A stretch of DNA of 64,000 nt from Thauera sp. (GTDB lineage Bacteria > Pseudomonadota > Gammaproteobacteria > Burkholderiales > Rhodocyclaceae): assembly GCA_003446655.1 (NCBI GenBank), contig DMCZ01000039.1, positions 6,078-70,077 of the forward strand, written 5' to 3'. Below are positions 26,441 through 35,871 of the stretch, piece by piece. Made by a program: the position numbers and the translations under genes. The notes beneath the pieces are model-generated. The model was not told the origin of the DNA. It worked only from the letters and a program-made list of their open reading frames with translations, and did no database searches. Numbering within the stretch: position 1 is the stretch's first letter; each line of letters opens with the position of its first letter.

Positions 26441-27175
26441 TCAGCCGCGCGCGCGCTCGACGTCCACCGCCAGCCGGTAGCCTTCGCCGCGCACGGTGGT
26501 GATCAGCGAGTCGGGCTTGTCGTCGCCGTCGAGCTTGGTGCGCAGGCGGCGCACCAGCACGTCGACCGTGCGGTCCTGCGGCGACCAGTCATGGCCGTTG
26601 ATGGCGCGCGACAGGCGGTCGCGGTTGATCACCTCGCCGGCGTGGCGCACCAGCAGCGCGAGCACCTCGAACTCGCCGCGGGTCAGCGGGACGTCTGCAC
26701 CCTGCGGGTCGCACAGCCGGCGGCGCGGCAGGTTCAGCGTCCAGGCGGCGAAGCGGAAGATCTCCTCGTCCTCCCCGCCGCCGCGCCGCGCCCCCGTGCG
26801 CCGCAGCAGGCTCTTCACCCGCGCCAGCAGCTCGCGCGGGTTGAAGGGCTTGGTGACGTAGTCGTCCGCGCCGACCTCGAGGCCGACGATCTTGTCGATG
26901 TCGTCGTTGCGGCTGGTCAGCAGGATGATGCCGATCGCCGGGTCGCGCGCCCGCAGCTCGCGCGCCAGCGACAGGCCGTCCTGGCCGGGCAGGTTGATGT
27001 CGAGCAGCACCAGATCGACCGCGGCGTGTTGGAGCTGGCGCCAGAAGGCCTCGCCGTCGCCGGCGAGCAGCACCCGATACCCCTCCTGTGAGAAGTAGGC
27101 GTTCAGCCGCGTCTGGGTGACCAGGTCGTCGTCGACAATCAGCAGGCTGGCGTTGGCGTCGGGGTTCAGCGACAT
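26441..27175 (-). CDS. torR: OmpR-family response regulator TorR
   Basis: A 244-residue two-domain regulator. The receiver begins SLLIVDDDLVTQTRLNAYFS with acidic pocket D15-D17 and phosphoacceptor D59 in LVLLDINLPGQDG, then TSRNDDIDKIVGLEVGADDY and KPFNPRELLAR. The C-terminal winged helix contains LTRGEFEVLALLVRH, VINRDRLSRAI, RTVDVLVRRLRTKLD and a terminal GYRLAV. Resemblance to TorR and convergent position beside torS make TorR the best call. It should control both reductase units in this window through the phased boxes at 19276-19326 and 33262-33318. The stop is 122 bp from the torS stop. Confidence 0.88.
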   Translation of the reverse strand: MSLNPDANASLLIVDDDLVTQTRLNAYFSQEGYRVLLAGDGEAFWRQLQHAAVDLVLLDINLPGQDGLSLARELRARDPAIGIILLTSRNDDIDKIVGLEVGADDYVTKPFNPRELLARVKSLLRRTGARRGGGEDEEIFRFAAWTLNLPRRRLCDPQGADVPLTRGEFEVLALLVRHAGEVINRDRLSRAINGHDWSPQDRTVDVLVRRLRTKLDGDDKPDSLITTVRGEGYRLAVDVERARG

Positions 27176-27332
27176 ACTCGGGGGAGCTCACGAACGGCCT
27201 GCTATTCTAGGCTGTAAGGGCAGCGAACTGCTCAAGCTGCCGGCAAAGGCCGTGCACGGATCACGTCGCTTGCACGAGAAAAGTTGCCCGCGCGGAGACG
27301 ATGCCGCGTTTGCGGCGCCGCGGCCGTCGGCC

Positions 27333-28142
27333 TTAATAGTCGAACGCCTCCTTGCCGCCCGGCCGGGCGAAGCCGCCGACGATCCAGGCGGTCGCGCTCG
27401 AGGTGCTGAGGCGGAAGTCGGGCGCCACGCGCACCTGCGCCACCTCGTCGCCGCCCTCGTCGAAGGCGCTCAGGGTCGCAAAGGGCTCGTATTCGTCGGG
27501 CGTGATGTCGAGGCGGACCTCCCACTGCGCATCGAGCGCGAACACGGTGAGCGACTTGTGCAGCATGGCGTGTGCCTGCTGCGCATGGCGCTGCAGGACT
27601 TCGGACGCGGTCTTCACCAGGGTGTTGAACGCGGACTGGTCGAGCGGCTTGGGGTTCTTCTTGTCGCGGCCCATGGTCCATGGGCCGACCAGCGCGGGCT
27701 CGGCCTCGCCGTCCTTGAGCATTTCCACTGCCCAGCCGTCGTCGTCCTGGTTCTTGATCACGCGCGCGGTCCAGCCGTCGACTTGCCACAGGCGGTCTGT
27801 GCGGAGGGTGGCGGGGGCGTCGTCGGCGGCAGGGGCCGTGGGGGTGGTGTCGTGGTGTTCGGGCATCGTGGGCCGGGCTTCGAAGAGGGGAATGGACGAG
27901 CGCTGCGGCAGTGTGTCCGCGGGCGACGCGGCGGCGTCTGCCAACGTGATGGGTGCGGCAACGGTGGCGTCGGGCAGTGCGCACAGCGGGGCGGTCGCTT
28001 GCAGGGCGAGCAGCGCGACCGCCGCTTCGTCTCCCGCGCGCACGCGCCTGGCGGCAGGTTTACGGGCTGGCTTCTGACGCGCGGGCGGCGACTCGGCCTG
28101 CGCGGCTGGGCCCGCGAACAGGGTCATCTGATCGTGAGTCAT
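27333..28142 (-). CDS. Hypothetical protein with low-complexity N-terminus
   Basis: A 269-residue protein I cannot place in a family. Residues 1-120 are Ala/Pro-rich with a basic patch (RQKPARKPAARR). Residues about 120-269 look folded: LWQVDGWTARVIKNQDDDGW, ALVGPWTMGRDKKNPKPL, SEVLQRHAQQAHAMLHKSLT, WEVRLDITPDEYEPFATLSA, ending near GGKEAFDY. No signal peptide, metal motif or membrane helix. It sits between torR and torD on the same strand, with its own promoter region. The Shine-Dalgarno (AGGAGG) is buried in a perfect 19-bp palindrome at 28146-28164. A role tied to the tor genes is unproven. Confidence 0.6.
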   Translation of the reverse strand: MTHDQMTLFAGPAAQAESPPARQKPARKPAARRVRAGDEAAVALLALQATAPLCALPDATVAAPITLADAAASPADTLPQRSSIPLFEARPTMPEHHDTTPTAPAADDAPATLRTDRLWQVDGWTARVIKNQDDDGWAVEMLKDGEAEPALVGPWTMGRDKKNPKPLDQSAFNTLVKTASEVLQRHAQQAHAMLHKSLTVFALDAQWEVRLDITPDEYEPFATLSAFDEGGDEVAQVRVAPDFRLSTSSATAWIVGGFARPGGKEAFDY

Positions 28143-28145
28143 CTT

Positions 28146-28164
28146 CAGTCCTCCTGGAGGACTG
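28146..28164. promoter_or_regulatory. 19-bp perfect palindrome covering the ribosome binding site
   Basis: CAGTCCTCC-T-GGAGGACTG: 9-bp arms around one base, four bases upstream of the ATG at 28142 (minus strand), with AGGAGG inside. As DNA it could be an operator; as RNA the one-base loop makes a simple hairpin strained, but it could still mask the site. Confidence 0.5.
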
Positions 28165-28304
28165 GTATTTTATACAGCCTTTGCATGGAGGAGTGAGGTC
28201 GCCTCGATCTTTTTTGGCCATGACCCCTGGAAAACCCGCGCGGTGGGTGCGCCTTTGATGCAGCCTGCGGCCACAGCGATGAACGCCTGACCGCTGCTCA
28301 TGAT

Positions 28305-29111
28305 TCAGCGGAGAGCGGGTTCCGATCCCCCGGCCACGTCCTCCAGAAACGCCACATCCGCGCGCACGAACCCGAGCAGCAGGGCCGCCAGTGCCGGGTA
28401 AACGTCGAAGCGCGGCCGAGCTTGCTGGCAGCGAGCGACGAAGCGCGGGAGCCATTCCAGCAACGCGGTGCGCAGGAACTCCGCCTGGGCACCGGCCGCG
28501 ACGGGGATGTCGTTGGCGCTCAAATCCTTCTCCGCCAGATCCGCCATCAGCGCCAGCGGCACGGCGAGGTGGTCGGCGGGCTCGCGGAAGTCGGCCTGAA
28601 GCGTGAGCGAACGCGCGGCCAGGAATTCGCGCATGCGCGCCTCCGCCGCGCCGTAGAGCGGCGAGCCGGCGTCCTTGCCCTCGTAGGCCGAGGCGTAGGG
28701 CAGGGCGCTGGTCTTGCCGTCGAGCAGGAAGAGCTGGGCGAAGTCGGCGGCCAGCTCCAGGCGCGGAAGCTGCTCCGCGCGCAGGGTGGCGATGGCCGCG
28801 TCGAGGCGCTGGACCTCAGTGGCGAGACCGAGCTCGGCCAGCCCCGCGAAGGGGGCGAAGCCCCCGTCCGCGAAGTGGCTGCGGTACATGTCCTCGGAGA
28901 CCTCCTGGGCGTACAGCCGGGCGAACCAGCCGTACAGCCCGGCGCGCTGCGTGCTGGCGAACTGCCATTCCGCGGGCGAGAGCGCCGCCGAATCGGCTGC
29001 GTCGGCAGCACCCGGAGCCGTCCCGGGCGCTACCTCGGGGTGGGTGCCTGCAGGCGCCTTGGACGTGCCTTGGGGCGCCGCATCAGCGCCGGCTTGCGCG
29101 GGCCCGCTCAT
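28305..29111 (-). CDS. torD: TorD-family molybdoenzyme chaperone
   Basis: A 268-residue cytoplasmic chaperone that binds apo-TorA and its Tat signal and helps Mo-cofactor insertion. Helical TorD/DmsD-type core from about residue 48: QRAGLYGWFARLYAQEVSED, LAADFAQLFLLDG (the conserved E/D-F-x-x-L-F block), LPYASAYEGKDAGSPLYG, ADHLAVPLALMADLA and a C-terminal LLLGFVRADVAFLEDV. The N-terminal about 45 residues are Ala/Pro-rich and are extra compared with the usual 200-residue TorD. The ATG at 29111 overlaps the torA stop (TGATG), so it is translationally coupled; a GTG one codon earlier is possible. Confidence 0.88.
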   Translation of the reverse strand: MSGPAQAGADAAPQGTSKAPAGTHPEVAPGTAPGAADAADSAALSPAEWQFASTQRAGLYGWFARLYAQEVSEDMYRSHFADGGFAPFAGLAELGLATEVQRLDAAIATLRAEQLPRLELAADFAQLFLLDGKTSALPYASAYEGKDAGSPLYGAAEARMREFLAARSLTLQADFREPADHLAVPLALMADLAEKDLSANDIPVAAGAQAEFLRTALLEWLPRFVARCQQARPRFDVYPALAALLLGFVRADVAFLEDVAGGSEPALR

Positions 29112-31627
29112 CACGCCTTGACCTCCCGCCCTTCCGGATCGACCTCGATCGGGCCGCCGAAGGATGTCACCGCCGGCGGCGTGCCGACGAACTTCTCGAT
29201 CTGCACCAGGCAGGTGTTGGCACTGGTGGCCTGCGCCAGGCTGGAGGTGCCGATGTCGAGCGTCAGCGTGTTGGGATCGCCGTAGGTGTCGAGTGCGCCG
29301 ATCTCAGGCCCGGTCGGCCCGTACCAGGCGCCTTCCTGGATGCGCACCACGCCGCGCGGGAAGTTGTCCGACACGTGCGCACCGGCCAGCAACTGGCCGC
29401 GGTCGTTGAACACCCGCACCAGGTCGCCGTGCTTGATGCCGCGCGCGGCGGCGTCCTCGGGGCCGATGAACACCGGCTCGCGGCCGGCGATGGCGTAGGT
29501 CTCGCGCAGCGGCTCGGATTCGCACAGCTGCGAATGCAGGCGCTTGTCCGGGTGCACCGACTGCAGCCACAGCGGGTAGCGGTCGGAGCCGGGGCCCCCG
29601 TGCGAGCGCTCGGTCTTCTCCATCCACACCGGGTGGCCCTTGCAGTCGGCGTAGCCGTAGCGGTCGATCTTGCGGCTGAAGATCTCGATGAAGCCTGACG
29701 GCGTGCCGAGCGCGTTGACCTCGGCGTCGTCGCGGAAATCGGCGTGGCGCACCCAGGGCTTGCCTTCCGGGAACATCACGTAGCCTTTCTGCCAGAACTC
29801 GGCGAACGGCGGCATGGCGATGTCCTTGAGGCCGTTCTCCTTGCGGCAGTCCTCGTAGATCTTCTCCACCCACTGCATCTCGTCCATGCCGCGGGTGTAT
29901 TCGGCGTCGCGGTTGAAGCGCCGGGTGAGGCCGCGGAAGATCTCGAAGTCGGGGCGCGAGTGGAAGAGCGGGTCGATGAGCTTCTGCATCGCGAGGATGC
30001 CGCGGTTGCTGTACGAGCCGTAGCCGTCGAGGTCGTTGCGCTCGAAGGGCGTGCACGCCGGCAGCACGATGTCGGCGAAGCGGCAGGTGGCGGTCCAGTT
30101 GTAGTCGATGGCGACGACGGTCTCGAGCTTCTGCCAGGCTTCCTTCATGCGGTTGCGCTGGGGCTGGCGGTGCCACTGGTTGCAGCCGCTGAAGATCGCC
30201 ATCTTGTAAGGCGGCAGCTTGACCTTGCCGCCGTTGAAGTCGATCTCCTTGCCCGGCTCGAGCAGGGCGTCGATGACGCGGGCGATCGGCACCACCGCGC
30301 TGTAGCCCTTGTAGTCGGTGTTGTCGTGCTTGGGCTTGCGGCCCGGATCGAGGTTGAGCGGGAAGGCGCCGGGCATGGCCGCGCCCGACGAGGACACGCC
30401 CACCGAGCTGTAGTGGTGGGCGTAGCTGATGCCGCCGCCGGGCAGGCCGATCTGGCCGAGCATGGCGGCGAGCACCGCGCCCATCCAGTAGGGCTGCTCG
30501 CCGTGCTGCTGGCGCTGCACCGCCCAGCCGAAGATGAGCTGGGTGCGGTGCTTCGCCATCAGGCGGGCGAGCTCGCGGATGCGCTCGGCGGGCACGCCGC
30601 AGATCTTTTCCGCCCACTCGGGCGTCTTCTCGACCATGTCCTCGGTCTTGCCCTCGAGGTAGGGCAGGAACTTGTCGAAGCCCAGCGTGTAGCTGTCGAG
30701 GAACTTCTGGTCGTGCAGGCCTTCCTTGACCAGCGTGTGCGCGATGGCGAGCATCAGCGGCACGTCGGTCATCGGGTTGATGTACTGGTGCTCGGCGCCG
30801 CCGAGGTAGTTCAGCGTCTTGCTCTTGACCGGGTCGATGCAGATCACCTGGATCGACTTGTCGGCGACCTTCTGCTTGAGCTGTTCGAAGTAGGCGTAGG
30901 ACTCGTGGGTCTCGGTGTTCCAGCCCACCTGCAGGTTCTTGACCGGGTCGTTGGCCCAGAACACGACGAGCTTGCTCTCCTGCAGGATCAGGTCCCAGGA
31001 GGTGCCCTGCGAGTACACCTCGGTCGAGCCGAGCACGTAGGGCAGGATCATCTGCCCGGCGCCGGTCGAGTAGTCGCCAATCGTGCCGACGCTGCGGCCG
31101 TGCATGCCGATGCCGCGCACCATGTGGTTGCCGCAGCTATGCACCTGGCCGACCGAGCGCCAGCCCACGCCGGCGGTGTGCAGCGCCCACGGGCCGTAGT
31201 CCTTCTGGATGCGCTCGAGCTCTTCGTAGAACAGGTCGAGCGCCTCGTCCCAGCTCACGCGCACGAAGCGGTTGTCGCCGCGCTGGCTGGTGTCGCTGAG
31301 GTGGCGCTTGCGGTACCAGTCCAGGCGCACCATCGGGTAGCGCACGCGGGACGGGCTGTAGATCAGGCCGAGCAGGCCCTTGACCATCTCCGTCGGGTGC
31401 TTGTCGAGCTCGAAGGGGCGGATGTCGACCACGCGGTCGCCGACCACCTTGGCGCGCACGGCGCCGAAGTGCGAGCCGGTGATCTTCCAGGTGGTGATGT
31501 CGTCGCTGACCGCGGCCGCCTCGCCAGCCGCCAGGGCGGAGCGGCTGGTGAGCAGGCCGGGCGCGACCAGCGCGCTGCCCGACATGGCCGCCATGGCCTT
31601 GAGGAAACCTCGCCGAGAGTAGTTCAT
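29111..31627 (-). CDS. torA: Trimethylamine-N-oxide reductase TorA (molybdoenzyme)
   Basis: An 838-residue periplasmic terminal reductase that reduces TMAO (and related N- or S-oxides) with electrons from TorC. Tat signal SRRGFLKAM at residues 4-12. The catalytic domain has [11 protein letters not shown] (Mo-ligand Ser region), [54 protein letters not shown] and the late [18 protein letters not shown]. Length and lack of an FeS Cys motif match TorA. CAGGAG lies 9 bases before the ATG at 31627. It is third in torE-torC-torA-torD, 16 bp after torC and overlapping torD. Unlike the reductase at 19397 it has no fused haem domain. Confidence 0.92.
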   Translation of the reverse strand: MNYSRRGFLKAMAAMSGSALVAPGLLTSRSALAAGEAAAVSDDITTWKITGSHFGAVRAKVVGDRVVDIRPFELDKHPTEMVKGLLGLIYSPSRVRYPMVRLDWYRKRHLSDTSQRGDNRFVRVSWDEALDLFYEELERIQKDYGPWALHTAGVGWRSVGQVHSCGNHMVRGIGMHGRSVGTIGDYSTGAGQMILPYVLGSTEVYSQGTSWDLILQESKLVVFWANDPVKNLQVGWNTETHESYAYFEQLKQKVADKSIQVICIDPVKSKTLNYLGGAEHQYINPMTDVPLMLAIAHTLVKEGLHDQKFLDSYTLGFDKFLPYLEGKTEDMVEKTPEWAEKICGVPAERIRELARLMAKHRTQLIFGWAVQRQQHGEQPYWMGAVLAAMLGQIGLPGGGISYAHHYSSVGVSSSGAAMPGAFPLNLDPGRKPKHDNTDYKGYSAVVPIARVIDALLEPGKEIDFNGGKVKLPPYKMAIFSGCNQWHRQPQRNRMKEAWQKLETVVAIDYNWTATCRFADIVLPACTPFERNDLDGYGSYSNRGILAMQKLIDPLFHSRPDFEIFRGLTRRFNRDAEYTRGMDEMQWVEKIYEDCRKENGLKDIAMPPFAEFWQKGYVMFPEGKPWVRHADFRDDAEVNALGTPSGFIEIFSRKIDRYGYADCKGHPVWMEKTERSHGGPGSDRYPLWLQSVHPDKRLHSQLCESEPLRETYAIAGREPVFIGPEDAAARGIKHGDLVRVFNDRGQLLAGAHVSDNFPRGVVRIQEGAWYGPTGPEIGALDTYGDPNTLTLDIGTSSLAQATSANTCLVQIEKFVGTPPAVTSFGGPIEVDPEGREVKA

Positions 31628-31643
31628 GGTGTTCAACTCCTGA

Positions 31644-32867
31644 TCAGGGACGCGCGGTCTGCAGGGCGGAATCGGGCGAACCGGCGCCATGCGACTTGCT
31701 GAAATCGGACGAATGGGTCTGGAGGTACTTGAGGACCACGCGGGCGGTGTCCTCATCCATGCTGGTGAAGCCGACCATGCCGCCGAACAGGCCCGGCCAG
31801 GTGTTGGCGTCGAAGTGTGCTTCCTCGGGCTGGCGGTGGCACACGCTGCAGCTGCTGTTGTAGCTGGCGCGGGCGATCGACCACACCGGTTCGACGCTGT
31901 CGAGCACGCTGCCCTTGCGCATCCACGCGGTGGCGGTGACCTGCTGCCATTCGAGGCCGGTCATCGGGTCTTCCCTGGTGTCGAGCACCTTCACGAAGCT
32001 GGCGTCCTGTGCGACTTCCTTGTCGAGCACGGCGCTGGTGATGTTCAGCCCGAAGTGGCTGTACCAGACGCGGCCGTAGCCCTTGTTCTTGCGCCACAGC
32101 GCCAGCTCGACGCGCTGTGCGTCGCCCTTGGTCTCGACCACCTTGACCTGGGTGGCGACCTCGATCGCGCCGATGCGCTGGGTCATGCCTTCGTCGGCGT
32201 AGAGGTCCTGCGGCACGACCAGGAAGTAGTCCTTGCCTGCATCCACGCTCTGGCCGGCGGCGGAGGACACCAGGGTGTCGAAGGCCGGATTGCGCGCGCC
32301 CTTCATCTCGGGCAGCTGGTGGGCGATGCCCTTGTGGCAGTCGACGCAGCTTTGGTTGCGCTCGGCCGCCTTGCGCATCGCCACCTGCGAGGCGGGGCGC
32401 ATCTTGTCGAAGTTCATGTCCTTGTAGTCATGGCAGGCGCGGCATTCCTTCGAGCCATTGGCCGAGAAGCGTGCCCATTCGCGCTGTGCGAGCACGATGC
32501 GGTGTTCCTTGAATTTCTCGCGGGTGTCGATGGTGCCGATGATCTGCCCCAGCACCTCGCGGCTGGCCTGCATCTTGCGCGCGACCTTGTCGGTGAAGTC
32601 GTGCGGCACGTGGCAGTCGGGGCAGCGGGCCCGCACGCCGGTGCGGTTGTTCCAGTGCACCGTTTTCTGCAGTTCGGGCAACAGGTTGTCGTGCATGGTG
32701 TGGCAGCTCAGGCAGAACTCTTCCTTGTTGGTGGCTTCCATGGCGGTGTTGAACCCTTGCCAGGCCAGCACGCCGGCGATGAAACCGCCGGTGACCAGCA
32801 CGCCGAGGCCAATCCGCACCGATGGCTTGAGGAAGAGGTCCCGGAGGGACCGTAGTATTTTTTTCAT
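31644..32867 (-). CDS. torC: Pentahaem c-type cytochrome TorC
   Basis: A 407-residue membrane-anchored NapC/NirT-type cytochrome that oxidises quinol and reduces TorA. The N-terminal anchor is [20 protein letters not shown]. Four haem motifs lie in the NirT-like half (CLSCH, CPDCH, CRACH, CVDCH), and a fifth (CSVCH) in the C-terminal domain typical of TorC, which in E. coli contacts TorA and TorS. An SH3-like region ([20 protein letters not shown]) precedes the last haem domain. The start at 32867 has GGAGCATTGAA upstream. It is second in the operon, directly before torA. Confidence 0.93.
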   Translation of the reverse strand: MKKILRSLRDLFLKPSVRIGLGVLVTGGFIAGVLAWQGFNTAMEATNKEEFCLSCHTMHDNLLPELQKTVHWNNRTGVRARCPDCHVPHDFTDKVARKMQASREVLGQIIGTIDTREKFKEHRIVLAQREWARFSANGSKECRACHDYKDMNFDKMRPASQVAMRKAAERNQSCVDCHKGIAHQLPEMKGARNPAFDTLVSSAAGQSVDAGKDYFLVVPQDLYADEGMTQRIGAIEVATQVKVVETKGDAQRVELALWRKNKGYGRVWYSHFGLNITSAVLDKEVAQDASFVKVLDTREDPMTGLEWQQVTATAWMRKGSVLDSVEPVWSIARASYNSSCSVCHRQPEEAHFDANTWPGLFGGMVGFTSMDEDTARVVLKYLQTHSSDFSKSHGAGSPDSALQTARP

Positions 32868-32942
32868 TTCAATGCTCCTGCTTGTTGTCCGATTCGCGGG
32901 CCGGCGGCGTTGCCGCGGGGCCTGTCCGTGCGTAGGGAGGAA

Positions 32943-33128
32943 TCAGGACGGGGGGCCGAAGAACAGGATTTGCAGGAACCAGACCACGAATCCGTAGGCC
33001 GCGATCGCCAGCGTCATCGTGATCGGCAGGCCGACGAAGGCGAGCAGCAGGAACTTGCGCCACTCTTTCCCGGGCCGGGTGCCCTCTGCTGCAGAAGGGG
33101 CCGCGCCCCCGCTTGCTTGATTGTTCAC
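32943..33128 (-). CDS. torE: TorE/NapE-like small membrane protein
   Basis: A 61-residue protein with a polar Ala/Gly/Pro-rich N-terminus and one long hydrophobic helix (FLLLAFVGLPITMTLAIAAY, running on into GFVVWFLQI). The block EWRKFLLLAFVGLP is characteristic of NapE/TorE. In Shewanella the tor operon is likewise torECAD, which matches the order here. Function is not established; a structural or electron-transfer accessory role in the membrane is assumed. It is the promoter-proximal gene, so phased TorR boxes about 135-190 bp upstream would drive the whole operon. Confidence 0.85.
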   Translation of the reverse strand: MNNQASGGAAPSAAEGTRPGKEWRKFLLLAFVGLPITMTLAIAAYGFVVWFLQILFFGPPS

Positions 33129-33261
33129 GTCTCAGTCTCCGTGCTCAGAAATCGCCAAACAGGAACTACTGCCAACTCACCGTACCTGCCTGCGGGGGCG
33201 GCTTGTCTGAAGCGTAGATGCGTCCGGCCAAATAACCACACCCCGATCTTAGTGATCGGGT

Positions 33262-33320
33262 GTTAACGTCGAGCGGAGATTTGTGAATAGGGCAGGTGGG
33301 CGTGTTAATGCCATTAACAC
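33262..33320 (-). promoter_or_regulatory. Phased TorR-box-like repeats and palindrome upstream of torECAD
   Basis: On the plus strand GTTAACG (33262), GTGAATA (33283) and GTTAATG (33304) lie exactly 21 bp apart. The last is half of a perfect palindrome, GTGTTAATG-C-CATTAACAC (33302-33320). The same sequence and the same 21-bp phase occur upstream of the other reductase at 19276-19326. The sites end 134 bp before the torE start, in a 215-bp gap with no gene. Confidence 0.62.
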
Positions 33321-33343
33321 TTCGGACGCGAGTGGGTGCCGCG

Positions 33344-34411
33344 TCAGTCGATCAGCGCCACCGACTTGATCAGCGCGAAGACCTGTGCGCCAGGTGCCAG
33401 CGCCAGCGTCTGCGCCGACCAGGCGGTGATCTGCGCCAGCAGGGCCTGGCCGTCGCCGAGCGCGCAGGCGACGGTGACGCGGCCGTCCGCCGGTGGGTCG
33501 ATGCGCACGATGGTGACCGGCAACTGGTTGAGCACGCTCATGCGCCCGGGCGGATCCAGCGCCAGCGCGACGTCGCGGGCGAGGATGCGCAGGCGCGCGT
33601 GGCCGGCGGGGCGGTGGGCGGCGCCGACCAGCCAGAGCCGGGCGGCCGGCGTCACGAAGGGGCGCAGGCCGTTGTCCGCCGGCGCCTGCAGCGTCCCCTC
33701 CAGCACCGAGGCGGGGCCGTCCTCGTCGAACAGCGGCGAGTCGGGGCGGGCGAGCGCTTCGCGCAGCGTCTCGATGCGCTCGATGCGGCCCTCGCGCATG
33801 AACACCACGCGGTCGGCCAGGCGCTCGACCTCGTCCGGTGCGTGGCTGATCATGATGATCGGCACTCCGGCTTCGCTCGCCAGACGCGACAGGAAGGGCA
33901 TGATCTCGCGCTTGGTCTGGGTGTCGAGCGCCGACAGCGGCTCGTCGAGCAGCAGCAGGCGCGGGCTGGTGAGCAGCGCACGTCCGAGCGACACGCGCTG
34001 GCGCTGGCCGCCCGAGAGCTGGTCGATCGCGCGTGTGAGCAGCCCCTCGATGCCGAGCATGGCCGCGACCTCGTCGAGATGGAGCCGGCGCTCCGCCGCC
34101 GGCGTGCGCGTGTAGCCGTAGAGCAGGTTGTCGCGCACCGACAGATGCGGCAGCAGGCTGTGCTCCTGGAACACCAGGCCGATTCGGCGCCGGTGCAGCG
34201 GGACGAACTGGCGGTCGTGCTGCCAGACCAGGTCGCCCAGCCGTACCTCGACGCCGCGCAGGCGCTCCAGCCCCGCGATCACGCGCAACAGGCTGGTCTT
34301 GCCGCAGCCGGAGCGGCCGAACAGCGCGGTGACGCCCTCGAGCGGCAGGCGGCAGTCGACATCGAGTTCGAAGGCATCGCGCCGCCAGTGCGCACGGACC
34401 TGCAGTGTCAT
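33344..34411 (-). CDS. modC: Molybdate ABC transporter ATP-binding protein ModC
   Basis: A 355-residue cytoplasmic ATPase. Walker A is GRSGCGKTSLLRV, the signature is LSGGQRQRVSLGRAL, Walker B is RLLLLDEPLSALD, with switch His in ISHAPDEVERLADR. After about residue 285 a Mop/TOBE domain follows (RLRILARDVALALDPPGR), which binds molybdate and distinguishes ModC from other importers. It overlaps modB by 4 bases and ends the modABC operon. Placement beside two Mo-enzyme loci suggests dedicated cofactor supply. Confidence 0.94.
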   Translation of the reverse strand: MTLQVRAHWRRDAFELDVDCRLPLEGVTALFGRSGCGKTSLLRVIAGLERLRGVEVRLGDLVWQHDRQFVPLHRRRIGLVFQEHSLLPHLSVRDNLLYGYTRTPAAERRLHLDEVAAMLGIEGLLTRAIDQLSGGQRQRVSLGRALLTSPRLLLLDEPLSALDTQTKREIMPFLSRLASEAGVPIIMISHAPDEVERLADRVVFMREGRIERIETLREALARPDSPLFDEDGPASVLEGTLQAPADNGLRPFVTPAARLWLVGAAHRPAGHARLRILARDVALALDPPGRMSVLNQLPVTIVRIDPPADGRVTVACALGDGQALLAQITAWSAQTLALAPGAQVFALIKSVALID

Positions 34412-35094
34412 GGCTGGGTGGCCCGGAAGCGTCGGTTGACGCTGTAGACGATGAACAGGGTGATGAAGGCGAACGCCAGCAGCACCAGGGACAGTCGGTG
34501 CGCTGCGTCGTAGTTCATCGCCTCGGCGTGGTCATAGATCAGCACCGAGAGCACCTTGGTCTCACCCGGGATGCTGCCGCCGAGCATCAGGATGACGCCG
34601 AACTCGCCCAGCGTGTGTGCGAAGGTGAGCGTGGCGGCGACCACGAAGCCGCCGCGGGTGAGCGGCAGGATCACGCTGAAGAAGCGATCGAGCGGCCCGG
34701 CGCCGAGGGCGCTTGCCACCTCGACGTGGCGGCGCCCGAGCTGGGTGAAGGCCTCGTTGAGCGGCTGCACCGCGAAGGGCATCGAGTACAGCACCGAGGC
34801 CACCAGGATGCCCTCGAAGGAGAACGCGAGGTGGGTGAGCCCGATGTGCTCGAGCGTCTGACCGACGAAGCCGCGTGGCCCGAGCGCGACCAGCAGGTAG
34901 AAGCCGAGCACGGTCGGCGGCAGCACCAGCGGCAGCGCCACCACCGCCTGCACGGCCACCCGCGTGCGCGAGTGGCCGCTCGACAACCACCACGCCAGCG
35001 GCGTGGCGAGCGCGAGCAGGATGATCGTGGTGTACAGGCAGAGCCTGAAGGTCAGCTCGATGGCCTGCCAGTCTGCGGGGCTCAGTGCGGGCAT
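34408..35094 (-). CDS. modB: Molybdate ABC transporter permease ModB
   Basis: A 228-residue inner-membrane permease with about five helices. Key features: the EAA loop region TQLGRRHVEVASALGAGPLD, helix blocks ATPLAWWLSSGHSRTRVAVQ, VVALPLVLPPTVLGFYLLVA and FGVILMLGGSIPGETKVLSV, typical of ModB. The length equals the family norm. The start ATG at 35094 is 16 bases after the modA stop; the 3' end overlaps modC by 4 bases (ATGA), so the pair is translationally coupled. Confidence 0.94.
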   Translation of the reverse strand: MPALSPADWQAIELTFRLCLYTTIILLALATPLAWWLSSGHSRTRVAVQAVVALPLVLPPTVLGFYLLVALGPRGFVGQTLEHIGLTHLAFSFEGILVASVLYSMPFAVQPLNEAFTQLGRRHVEVASALGAGPLDRFFSVILPLTRGGFVVAATLTFAHTLGEFGVILMLGGSIPGETKVLSVLIYDHAEAMNYDAAHRLSLVLLAFAFITLFIVYSVNRRFRATQP

Positions 35095-35110
35095 GCTGGA
35101 AGGGGGCTGC

Positions 35111-35866
35111 TCAGCGCGGCAACACGAAACCGTAGCGTTCCATGACCGCGTGCGCCGCCTCGGTCTCCATGAATCGTGCGAAGTTCATCACCGCCGGTTT
35201 GTCTCCACCGCGTTTGGTGACGATGTAGCCCTGGGTCAGGGGGTCGTGCAGGGCATCGTCAATCAGGTGGTGCCCGTGCCGGGCGAGTGCCGGGAACTTC
35301 GCCAGCGAGAGGGCGATGATGCCCACGTCTGCCGCGCCGGATTCCACCATCTGCGCGGTCTGGGCGATGTTCTCGCCGAACACGAGCTTGTCCTGCACCT
35401 TGTCCCACACGCCGGCGGCCTGCATGGCTTCCTGCGCGCGCAGCCCGTAGGGGGCGTGCGCAGGCTGCGCGATCGCGATGCGACGGACGCGGTCGCTGGC
35501 GAGGTCGTGCAGCGTCAGCCCGGCAGCGTCGATGGTGTTGCTCCAGATTACGATGCGGCCGATCGCGTAGACCGCCGGGTCGGTGGCGGCGAGCCCGGCG
35601 GTCTTCAGGCGCTCCGGGAATGCGATGTCGGCCGAGAAGAAGAGGTCGTAGGGGGCTCCGTTCAGGATCTGCGTCGTCATCTTGCCCGAGGAGCCATAGA
35701 TCACCTCGAATTCGTGCTCGGGGTGCTGGGCGCGGTAGAGCGCGATGATGTCGTTGAGCGCAAAGCGCAGATCGGACGCGGCGGCGATGGCGAACTTCTC
35801 TGCCTGGGCCGACATCGCCAGCACGCTCAGCAGCACCGCAGCCAGCAGGGTCCGGAGGTGACGCAT
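35111..35866 (-). CDS. modA: Molybdate ABC transporter substrate-binding protein ModA
   Basis: A 251-residue periplasmic binding protein for molybdate and tungstate. Signal peptide LLAAVLLSVLAMSAQA, then the ModA opening KFAIAAASDLRFALNDIIAL with the anion-binding AAASD, FEVIYGSSGKMTTQILNGAP, DLFFSADIAFPERL and GAADVGIIALSLAKFP. The ATG at 35866 is chosen because it begins the signal peptide; it lies 5 bases after the yjdM stop codon. First gene of modABC. No ModE-binding site could be recognised upstream because yjdM abuts it. Confidence 0.92.
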   Translation of the reverse strand: MRHLRTLLAAVLLSVLAMSAQAEKFAIAAASDLRFALNDIIALYRAQHPEHEFEVIYGSSGKMTTQILNGAPYDLFFSADIAFPERLKTAGLAATDPAVYAIGRIVIWSNTIDAAGLTLHDLASDRVRRIAIAQPAHAPYGLRAQEAMQAAGVWDKVQDKLVFGENIAQTAQMVESGAADVGIIALSLAKFPALARHGHHLIDDALHDPLTQGYIVTKRGGDKPAVMNFARFMETEAAHAVMERYGFVLPR

Positions 35867-35871
35867 CGCGG

